Assembly (NCBI GenBank): GCA_037447655.1 | Contig: JBBHKE010001809.1 | Coordinates: 33,501-97,500 of the forward strand | From: Zygnema cylindricum | Lineage: Eukaryota > Streptophyta > Zygnematophyceae > Zygnematales > Zygnemataceae | DNA length: 64,000 nt | Direction: 5' to 3' | Part shown: positions 34,567 to 45,600 of the stretch, in pieces | How the letters are laid out: each line of letters starts with the position of its first letter | How positions within the stretch are numbered: position 1 is the first letter of the stretch | Notes under the pieces: generated by a model | Database searches by the model: none | What the model saw: the letters and a program-made list of their open reading frames with translations, nothing else | Told to the model about the DNA's origin: nothing | Program-made: the position numbers and the translations under genes

Positions 34567-35095
34567 AGAGGGTCGTGTGGTCGATTAGAACGACGTGTTT
34601 GGCGCGACTGTTCGCTAATAAGAGCCAGATATTTGATTTGGGCGTTGCAAAAAATATTCGGAGGTAAGAAACGTCAAGTTTGTTGCATATCCATGCTTCG
34701 TACGGAGTGACACCGGTATAGCGATTTTGAATAAAATTTGTTGTTGCGACCAATACTGCTAAAATGATGTAGAGGGCAGACTACATAATGTAACATGGAG
34801 CAAGCAATGTTAAAGACGTTACGATTATACCTATTGGAAACGCCATTTTGCTATGAAGTATTGGCGGTTGTGGATTGATAAGTGGTTCTGTGACTTGTGT
34901 GAAATGAAAAAAAATCATTGTAGAAATACTCGGCCCCGTTGTACGTATGAAGAATTTTGAGGCGACTAGATAATTGATTTTCAGCGAGAGCTTCATTGTA
35001 GAAGTACTCGGCCTCGTTGTATGTATGAAGAATTTTGAGGCGACTAGATAATTGATTTTCAGCGAGAGCTTCATTGTAGAAGTCCTCGAGCTACA
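34567..35095 (-). pseudogene. Antisense copia integrase fragment inside TE3, with 78-bp tandem repeat
   Basis: Read on the - strand it resembles copia integrase: [20 protein letters not shown] at about 34710-34650, and a QQNG/RYNRTV-like region upstream. A 78-bp unit (TAGAARTACTCGGCC through GAGAGCTTCATTG) is repeated at 34921 and 34999. It replaces the short link between LTKNS and [10 protein letters not shown] of the host polyprotein. It belongs to a different, diverged copia copy. Confidence 0.7.
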
Positions 35096-36296
35096 CATGA
35101 GTTGTATCGTTCTATTGTTGGTAGCCTCATGTATACTATGACAAGATCGCGTCCAGATATAGCTGTAGCCGTAGGACAGCTCAGTCAGTTTGTCTCTAAC
35201 CCTTCAACAGATCACCTCCTTGCTGCCAAAAGGGTTCTGCGTTACCTTCAAGGAACAAAAACCCTCAAGCTCACCTTCACTGGTTCCTCCTCTCCTGAGC
35301 TGGTTGGTTTCTGTGATGCGGACTGGGGGGGCGATTTGGATTCACGCCGCTCAACAACTGGTGTATGTTTCTCCCTCCATGGTGCCCTCATTTCTTGGGC
35401 TTCCAAAAAGCAACCAACCGTTGCTCTTTCTTCCACCGAATCCGAGTATATGGCTGCGACTCATGCTACGAAAGAGGCGATCTGGTTACGTTTTCTCCTC
35501 GCCAATCTTCAGTCTCCTCAACCCTCCGCCACTGTTATCTTCAGCGACTCCCAAGGTGCCCTTGCACTCATGGGAAACCCAGTGCATCATCGAAGGACGA
35601 AGCACATTGACATCCAGTTCCACTTCACGCGGGATGCCATTGCTGCTTGCACTGTGGAGTTCACATACTGTCCCACTTCCAAGCAGCTGGCTGATTTCCT
35701 CACTAAAGCCCTTGCCCGTCCTCAATTCGAACTTCATCTTTCCTCCTCCGGCCTTCGATTCTAACCAAGATGGGGGATGTTAAAATTACTCCTTTGTTAG
35801 AATCCTCAGGCTAGCTCTACTTTTAAGAAATAACGTAAACTGGTATTCCAGTTTACGTTATTTAGCTAGTATTAGGATTCTAGCCTATGAGACTCACCTA
35901 GTTCAGTTTTCAGTTTCCAGTTTTCTGTTTTTCCTTTTGCTTTAGTATCAGTTTTCTGTTTTCTGCTCCTGGCGCTTCTTAGAAGCGCACACCGTAGCCT
36001 CTGTAGCATCTGACACTAGATTTGATCCTTAGTAGCTTCTGACACTAGACTTGATCCTCTAGACTAAGGATCTCAATTTTTGCCTTTTCGGCAAAAGAGC
36101 TAAGTGACCTTTCAGAGTCACATAAGCTCAACAGACCTTGAAAAGTTACATTCGTGACTTTCCCTATTCTACTTAAACGACTGCCTTGTACTTTCTAAAA
36201 TACCAAGAAATACAATTTGTCTTTCTCTACCTTTTTTGTCCTTTCCTATATTACTTTCATCCTACTTTGTCTGCTGCCATGTCATCAGCTTCTATA

Positions 36297-36594
<298 letters not shown>

Positions 36595-36663
36595 AGAGAG
36601 AGTTTATTCCAATGAAGTCTAATGCTATATATTTAGTGAAGTGAAATAAAGGGAAAAAATTAC

Positions 36664-39600
36664 CTGAAAAGCTTCCATGCGGATCACCGCATTTTTGTCC
36701 TTATTATCATCTGAAAGTCTCCTCAAATGAGACCGAACGACTTTATTCGCAGAGTCGAGAAGAATCTAACGATCAAAATTATTTCACCGAACGAAAGAGT
36801 TTAAGGTTCATATCACTTAGTAATACAAAATTGTTGAAGTAAAATAAAGAAAGAAGCAGAAGAAGCATTTCATCTAACAAAAAAACTTAAAAAGACAAAT
36901 CAATGCTTGAAATATTGAACAAACAACAAATAAAAAGGAAAGCAAAAACAAGGTGACAAACCAAAAAAACTATTTACAAAACAAAAGATTACAAAATACT
37001 AGCAAGACCGAGACATGTATAGTTGAGATTTGCAGAAAAACTGTCAATGGCGAACAGCAAACTCTTACCCACCTCATGCAGTTTCTCTAAAGACTGCCAT
37101 GTGGCACTTAAGGAGAGGTGGATACCTCTGCGATTCTGTATGGAAGTTTCCCGGAAATGAAAGCTCGTCCGTGAATAGATGTCACATGACCTCGGTCCAC
37201 AAGCTGCAAGGAGGAGAGCGAGAGAGAGAGGAATAATTTGCCAAAGATGAAAACTTATTGAGAAAGTTTAAAGTGAGAGCAGGGAGGAGAGGAGAGTGAG
37301 GAGAGAGGAGGGAGGGACAGGAAAGAAGGATAAAATTGTTGTAGACAATGTTGGACTTAGTACTTTGCTAGAAGCTCACCTTATTTTTAGCCTTAGGCCT
37401 CTGCTAAAGGCTTGTCTTATTTTTGTTATTTCTGGTTTTATTTAATAACGAAAACTAGCATTCCAGTTTTCGTTATTTAGTTAGCCTTCTTATTCTAGTT
37501 CACGTTATTAGTCATTTTGTCCTTTCTGTTCTTTTTGTTTACTTTAAAGCGTTCAGCTTAGCATCTAGTGTCAGATCAGATCCTAAGCTGTCCGACGCCT
37601 AATTAGAGATCTTCCTGCCCTTTCGGCATAATGTGTCAGGTGACCTTTCAGGTCATCTACGGTTTCTAGATCTTGAGAAGTCACTTCGTGACATTATTTT
37701 CTCTACTTAACGATCTCAACATGTTGTACCTTTTACACTTTCTAATCAAAAGCTATTTTGTTTCTTGCCCCCTTTTGTCCTTTCCATTTTTCTTTTCCTT
37801 CCTACTTTATCTGTTGCCATGGCATCTGCTGCAATTGGTTATGGGCCTTTCAATGCTAATACCGTTGCTAAATTTAACGGCTCGGATTTCTATGGTTGGA
37901 AATATCAAATTGAGCATCTTTTTCGCCGCGAGAAACTCTGGTCCATCAATAACGGTAGTGAGGCTGAGCCCTCCGATGCAACTGCCAAACTTGCCTAGCT
38001 TCTCAGGAATGAGGAGGCGCACTCTCGTTTGGTTTTAGCTCTTGAATCTACCCAACGTGACCTCATACGCGACGCTCACTCAGCTGATGACGCCTGGATA
38101 TTGCTGTCCAATGCGTACGAAGTCAAATCCTGGTCTAACAAACTCCTCCTTCGTCGGCAGTTGAACACTTGTCAGAAAGTTCACACCGAATCTATTCAAC
38201 AGTACGTCCACAATGTAAAATCTATTGCCGGCCGACTCAAGAGTATCGGTGCTTCAGTTTCGGAGGAAGATATCATTTCCGCGATCCTAGGAGGCTTACC
38301 TTCCTCTTACTCTGCATTTATTTCCTCTATTGACAACTCTTCCACAGTTGTCACTATTTCGTCACTTACCGCCGCTCTGGTCCACGAGGAAACTAAGCAG
38401 AATCTTTCCCCAGTTCTCGGTGTAGCTTTGGGAACCATCGCTCCGTCCAACCGTCCACCTAAGATTTCCTCTTGTCGTTATTGCCGTGAGAGCACCCACA
38501 TCATTGACGACTGCCCTGCTGTAAAAAGGGTAATAAGTAAACCACAACACACTACAATGCACAGGGGAAAGACTCCAAGGATCTCCTCGTAGCAACAGCA
38601 ACAGTACACAGCATACACGGATAAGATAGAGCTTTATTATTCGGAAGAAGGTTACAAGTTGAAAGCTCGCTGCGAAGGTCTACTCAAAGAGTCTACTGTT
38701 CGCTAAGTTTACTTTACTATTTAAACCCACTAGCTGCTAGTCAACCTAGTACTACACAATTGTACACGTGGACCTTCATGGTCAACCGAGGTCCATCCAA
38801 ACTATCTTTCTACAACTATGTAGTTCAATCTACATTCTGCGGCGTTGCTATGTTGCTACGCTGCGTTACTATGCTACACTACTAAGTTGCTACGTTGTTC
38901 TGCTGCGCTACTCTGGCACCGCAGCTGCGCTGTTCTGGAACCGCAACTACAGCAGCCTCGCCTCTAACAATATTGCGCTGTTCTGGAACCGCAACTACAG
39001 CAGCCTCGCCTCTAACAATATTGTACACTTTTTAGGGTTACAGTGCCTCCCACTAAGGATTCAGCGTCCCGCTGAACCTACTTACTCAGGCAAACTGAAG
39101 CTGACGGAGTATGTCGTATGTCTCCTCTCGGTACTCCTCGAATTCTTGTCGCAGAGTGTCCAATTGGTTTTAGAGCTGCTCACATCGAGTCTCTAACAGC
39201 GCAATATGATGGCCCACCGCTGCCAGACGTCTCCGAGTGATCCGCTCCCGAACTTGGTCCTCCCCTTCTTCCGGTGCAATCGCTGGTAATTTAAGTATCG
39301 TATGACGTAGCTCCTGGTTTGTCGAAACGTAGAGTCTAGTTGTCTGACTCGGTCTGTACCGCCACATACCATTGGCGGTTCGAACTAATACTTTCCGTTT
39401 CACTAATTTCTTGATTGTCACGTCTTCGTCGTATGCGGCCTTAATCCTACTTAACCACTGGTCGTCCACTTATACCATACTGGTCACTGCACTAAGTTTC
39501 GGATCTTGCGCTTTGTCCGACGTTGCGGTGTCTTTTTTCACAAAGTTGTCGCTTCTATCCTGCGATGCTTGCGATCGTTGCTCTTTTATTGGCGCAGCTA

Positions 39601-42600
39601 CTCCGGGTCTTCTCGACAGCGCATCCGCCGGGTTTGTCTTGCCCGGTTTATACTCAATAGTTAGCTCCGGTCCGAAGGTCTGAAGAAACGTCATCCATCA
39701 AACCTATTTCTTTGACAACTTCGGTTGTGTCTGGAGATACTGTAGGGCGTGGTGATCGGTGATGATTGTGATCCGTTTCCCTTTAACGTAGCATTTCCAA
39801 ACTTCCAGCGCGTTAATAATTGCGATTGTCTCCTTTTCATGTGTGGCCCCGTTAAGTTTCGCTGCCTTTAGTTTCCGATTGTCGTAGGCAATGGGTTGAA
39901 GGCTTTTTCTTTGATCCTCCATAAGGATCGCTCCAATAGCCGTATCGCTGGCGTATGTAATTATCGTCCAAAGTGATTCCGGGTCGGGGACAGCTAACAC
40001 AGGGGCGGTAACCAACCGCTCTTTTAGCGTGTTAAAGGCTGCCTCTTGCAACGTTTTCCGGTCATAGGGCACGTCATTCTTAAGTAATTCCGTAAGTGGT
40101 GCATCAATTTTTGCGAAACCTTCGACAAAACGGCGATAGTAGGAGCATAGTCCAAAAAAGCTCCGTAACTCCGTAATGTTCGTCCGCTGCGGCCACTCCT
40201 TCACTGCCTTAGTTTTGTTCGGATCCACTGCGATCCCATACTGGCTCACCAAATGACCCAAAAACTCAATTTTCTCCTTCAAGAAGTCACATTTACTACT
40301 CTACGCGTATAACTTATTCTCCCGAAGGACTTGTAAGACCGTTCGTAGGTGCTCCACATGATCCTTCAACGTCTTGCTATACACCAAGATGTCGTCCAAC
40401 AAGACAATTACAAAGGCGTCCAAATATTGCCGAAAAATTGAGTTCATCAAGTGCATAAAGGTCGCCGGCGCGTTGGTCAATCCCAATGGCATAACCAGAA
40501 ATTGGAAATGACCGTACCGAGTCCGGAATGCAGTCTTTTCCACGTCTTTTTCGGCAATTCTGATTTGGTGATAACCACTTCGTAAGTCGATCTTGAAAAA
40601 TATTTGGCACCTCTTAACCTATCTAATAATTCATCTATCCTTGGTAGAGGGTACGCATTTTTCACCGTCAGCTTAATTAGCGCTCGGTAATCCACACACA
40701 TACGAAAACCTCTATCTTTCTTATTCACGACGAGGACAAGGGCTCCATACGGTGACTTGCTCGGTTCGATTGCTCCGGCATCGACCAACTCCGCAAGTTG
40801 CTTTTTGAGTTCATTTAATACAGTGTAGCTCATCTTGTACATCCGATTTGCCGGGGGTACCGCTCCGGGAATAAGCTCTATCTTGTGGTCTACTTTGCGC
40901 TTCGGAAGTAAGCCTACTGGGAGCTTCGGGGGAAAGACATCAACATACTCCTCGAGAAGTTTTGTCACGACTTCCGGGGCCTCTTCGGAAGTCTTTCCGG
41001 TGTCGTCACTCTTTTTTGAGTCGAAGTCGGGATCCTTCTTACTCTATTCTTCCGGAATCCCCTCTTTCTCTTCCTCCATAGGTTGGACGACCGCCATACC
41101 AATTGTCTCCCTTTTCCTGAGAGCCCTCTTTAACTGTAAGGCCGAAAGCAGGCGTCCCTCTTCCGTTTCCTTACCAGCCGCTCTCACCTTTACCTCAAAA
41201 TCTTTTTCACCTTTCTTAACTCTCATGTTGCCACTTCTCCAATCGATCGTCAGGTTCAATTTTTGCAACCATGGTTTCCCCAAGATTACTTCATGGTCTC
41301 CAAGCGGTAATACATAGAGGGTGTTAAACCAGTGGAAATTCCCAATTCCGACGCGTAACCTAGGAGTACGATGAGTAATGGATAGGGATCTTCCGTCAGC
41401 CAATTGCACCGACTGACGATCCGTTAGCACCACTAGAGGAAGTTTCAACTTTTTCACCGTCAGCTCGTTAATGAAGTTCCCTGTACGCCAGAGTCCACTA
41501 TGAAGCTAGCTGCGCTCACTTTGATTCGACCTTGAAATATTAAAGGATCTCCTCCCTCACCAGCTAACCTCATGACGTTAGCTTGCCTTTTTTAGGACCT
41601 CTCCTTTTTGGGCATTCCTCGGGCCATATGGTCTAGGGAACCGCACTGGAAACATAAGCCGTTTTGCCTCCTTCATTGGAGCTTCTCAAGGGACAAGTCG
41701 TTAGTCTTAGCCTTGCTAGTTTTTTTTTTTTCCGTAGCATGTTGACCACCTCCTTATCCTCGTCAATTGCTCCAAGCTCCATGGGAGTTGGACCATCAAC
41801 ATGTCGACCTCCTCCACCACTACTCGACCCATAATGATATGGTCTGCTTAAGGTGAAGTCCACTAAATCGGTCCGTTCCGAAAACTGAATAATGGTCGAT
41901 AGAGTAGGAGTCGTACTTTCCCAAGCGAGCCATTGTTCCACAACCCTCCGAATAGATGCTTTAAGCCCCTTCACGTAACAATCCACGGCTTCATCCTCCG
42001 TCATCGTGGGTATTTGCACCTTGCACTCCAAGAACCGCTGCGTATACTCGAACACCGATGTTCGTTGCTTTAAAATCACGATCTTATCCCTTGCAGCCTT
42101 AACCTTATTGACAGGTTGCCAAGAGTCACGGAGGAGTTGAAAGAAAAGGGCCCAAATCGACGGTATCTCATCGTTTTCTACCATCTTTCTTCACCATGCT
42201 CTCGTTGCACCTTTTAGAAGACCACCCGTATAATGAATCTTCTCACGATCCGACAGGCTAGTAAAATCCTCAAGGTAATTCGCAACGGAGAATAGCCACG
42301 CATCAAGATTCTTGTGTTTGGCTGGGTCAAACTCATCGGGAATTATTAACTTCGGTCTCTTTAAGTCTCTCTCTATGCCTCAATGAGGTCGTTCACCCAA
42401 ACGAGATTCCAGTGTTGCGACGGTGTTGCTCAATTGCGCATTTTGTAATCTCACGTTTTCTATCTCCGGGAGAACCTACGCTAACATATCTGTGGTGTAC
42501 ACGCCGTCTTCACTCATGTTGTCGCGTCACGAGAATTGTGCTCCGATACTAGTGTAAAAGGGACATGATAACACAATGCACAACGAAAGAAACCAAGGAT

Positions 42601-45600
42601 CTCCTCGTAGCAACAGTAAGAACACACCGCATGGACAGGTAAAGGTTGCGCTTTATTACTCGGGAGAAGATTACAAAATTCAGCGCTCGCTGCGAAGATC
42701 TACTTAAAGAGTCTACTGTTCGCTAAGTTTACTTTACTATTTAAACCCACTAGCTGCTAGTCAACCTAGTACTACACAATTGTACACGTGGACCTTCATG
42801 GTCAACCGACGTCCATCCAAACTATCTTTCTAGAACTATGTAGTTCAATCTACATTTTGCAGCGTTGCTATGTTACTACGTTGCGTTACTATGCTACACT
42901 ACTAAGTTGCGTTACTATGCTACACTACTAAGTTGCTACGTTGCTATGTTGCGCTACTTTGGCGCCGCAGTTGCGCTGCTTTGAAACCGCAACTACATCA
43001 GCCTCGCCTCTAACAATATTGTACACTTTCCTGTAACCCTGTTACACCTGCTCTCCGACGGAAACTTGAACGACAAAGAGGTTTTGAACGTACAGGAGGG
43101 CGTGGACGCAACAATGGACGCGGTCCTTACCATGGTCACGCCTCCACGGCCGAAGCTATTTTTTCTGCTGGTCAGGAATATTTCGCGTCAACCAATCCCT
43201 TCGTCCATTCTCCAGGCTACGGCAACAATTATATTGGCGACGTTCCACAAATGTCCCCAGGTGTCCAACCGTACTATCATTATTCATACAGTCAATCAAT
43301 TCACCCTCCAAATCCAGCTGTCCCTAAACCTTTGCCAGCAGTCCATTATCCTCCAACTCACCGGATTATGGATTTGCTCTTGCCACATCCGCGGTCTCAC
43401 ATTCACCTGTCATCGTTTCCCCTATGCCGGCCGATTCATGGATCGTGGACTTTGGAGCTTCACATCATCTCTCCTCACGCTCTGATTGGTTCACACCCAT
43501 GTCACCACTTCGTCCTCCTATGACAATCTTTCTGGGCAACAATGTCGCTTTAACTACCACTCACCATGGCCAAATCTCCACTGCCAAGTTGGCAATCACT
43601 CTCTCATGTACTGTTCGTCCCCGGCCTCAAAAAGAATTTATTCTCTGTTGGCGCCGCACTTAATCAAGGCGCCACAGCTGTCTTTTCTACTACCACTGTC
43701 GCTTTCCTTTCCCCAAACAAGTCTCACGTGGGACTTGGCCTAAAATCAGGATCAATCTATATCCTGTCGAACTTCCAATCTGTTGGATATGCCAACATGG
43801 CCACATCCTCTTCCTCTCACACGTTTGCGAAATGGCATCTTCGATACGGTCACCTGTCCTCTTCTAGCCTCCAATTATTAGGCAAAGGCCTTATCACTCA
43901 TTTACCAACAAAAATCTCGAATTTTGCTCAAGATGCGTCGAAGGCAAATTGACTCGACCATCCTTTCCGTCTAGCAAATCCAAATCTAACGGTCCCCTGT
44001 CATTAATCCACTCTGACCTTTGTGGCCCGATGTCAGTACCCAGCCACACTGGAGCACTCTACTTTGTTACATTCATTGACGATGCAACCCGATTTTGCCA
44101 TCTTTTTCTCCTACGTCGAAAATCTGACACCTTTCAAATATTCCAACAATACAAATCATTGGTTGAAAATTCCCTTGACTGCCGCATCAAATGTCTCAGA
44201 ACTGACAACGGCGGGGAATACTTCTCCAAGGAATTTTCTAATTTTCTCACCACTCACGGAATCATTCACCAATCAACGGTTCCCAACACCCCCCAGCAAA
44301 ATGGAGTTTCGGAGAGGCATAACCGTACCGTTATCAACATGGCACGTTCTATGTTGCACTTCGCCAAACTGCCCACAATCTTTTGGGCAGAATCTGTCAC
44401 GACTGCGAATTATCTACGCAACCTCTGTCCCACCTCCGCCCTACCTCCGCCCTTTCAGGTGTGACGCCTTATGAAGCCTGGATAAGCATCAAACCAGACG
44501 TCTCTCACCTCCGAATATTTGGCTGCAACGCTTGGGTTAAAAACCTTACGCCGGCCGGGAAATGGCAGAGTCTGGCGACATGCGGTGTTCTAGTCGGATA
44601 CTCGATAAAATCCAAAGCCTATCGAATTTGGCTCTCAGAAGAACGTCGGGGTCATCTTAAGTCGTGAAGTCATTTTCAACGAAACTCCACTCCTCAAACT
44701 CACTACTTCCTCTACCGCCTCTTCCCCTACTCTTCCACCCATTAACTTCCAGACCAACACTTCACCTCTCTTAGTCATCTCTTTTACTTCTTCCCCTATC
44801 CCCTCATCATCCCTCCCCTCTCTATCTATATCTCCTTTACCCTTAATCAGATCCACATCCGACAAGGGTCCAAGGGGGTGGACTCTTATTGTCCACCCCC
44901 TTGCCAATCCACCGCACAAACTCTGACCCTTACTCTCTCTCCCCCATAAATCCCGTTGCTTCCCCGTATGTCATTCCGCCAACCTCTCCTACGGCCCTTT
45001 CTACTGACGTCCCCCCTTGCCATTCGCAAAAGTGAACGCATCTATGCCCAAAAGCTTCGCCAAATCCATGGCACTGCCAATATTGCTAACAATGCGGACA
45101 TTCCTATCCCTCAATCATTTTCTGCCGCCATGTCCAGTCAAGATGCTCCTTCTTGGAAATCTGCTACAGATGCAGAATTTGCATCTTAACAAAAGAATGG
45201 CACTTGGGAACTCACCTCTCTCCCTCATGGGATGAAAGGTCATCGGTTTAAAGTGGGTCTTCCGCGTCAAAACGAAGGCAGATGGAACCCTGGATCGCTA
45301 CAAAGCTCGTTTTGTTGCAAAGGGTGTTTTGCAAAAAAGAGGGTGTAGATTTCAATGAAACCTATGCGCCTGTCGCGAAATTCACCTCAATTCGTATACT
45401 TCTATCGCTTGCTGCCGCTCGTGACTAACACATCCACCATATGGATGTTTTAACTGCCTTCTTTTATTGCAAATTGGACAAGGAAATCTTTATCCGCCAA
45501 CCTGAGGAACTATATCTCGCTCGGTACACAACACCTTGTCTGTTGGCTTCTCAAATCCCTCTATGGTCTGAAACAAGCCCCCCACGTATGGAACAAACAC

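Larger units (their letters stand above)
30949..35764 (+). pseudogene. TE3 gag-pol, broken by frameshifts and an antisense insertion
   Basis: Gag starts at ATG 30949 (in the LTR) and shifts frame at about 31168 (one extra base in RLVLALEPSQ). The next frame holds the zinc knuckle CRYCRESDHVIENC and protease VDSGASHH, then breaks near 32205. Integrase, RT and most of pol are open from 32454 to 34568 ([37 protein letters not shown]). A stop at 34566-34568 marks the antisense insertion (to about 35095). RNase H resumes [12 protein letters not shown] and ends SSSGLRF at 35764. At least two frameshifts plus the insertion make it defective, though the domains are well kept. Confidence 0.9.
30449..36296 (+). 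mobile_element. TE3: Ty1/copia LTR retrotransposon in a GA tract
   Basis: 5' LTR 30449-30966 and 3' LTR 35778-36296 (TGTTAAAATTACTCC ... CTTCTATA, 518 and 519 bp). By eye they differ at about ten positions, so the insertion is recent. Target duplication GGAGG stands at 30444-30448 and 36297-36301; in a GA tract this is weak evidence. Polypurine tract AAGATGGGGGA precedes the 3' LTR. GGTTATGGGCC follows the 5' LTR. The same LTR subfamily as TE2 and the solo LTR at 46103. Confidence 0.92.
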
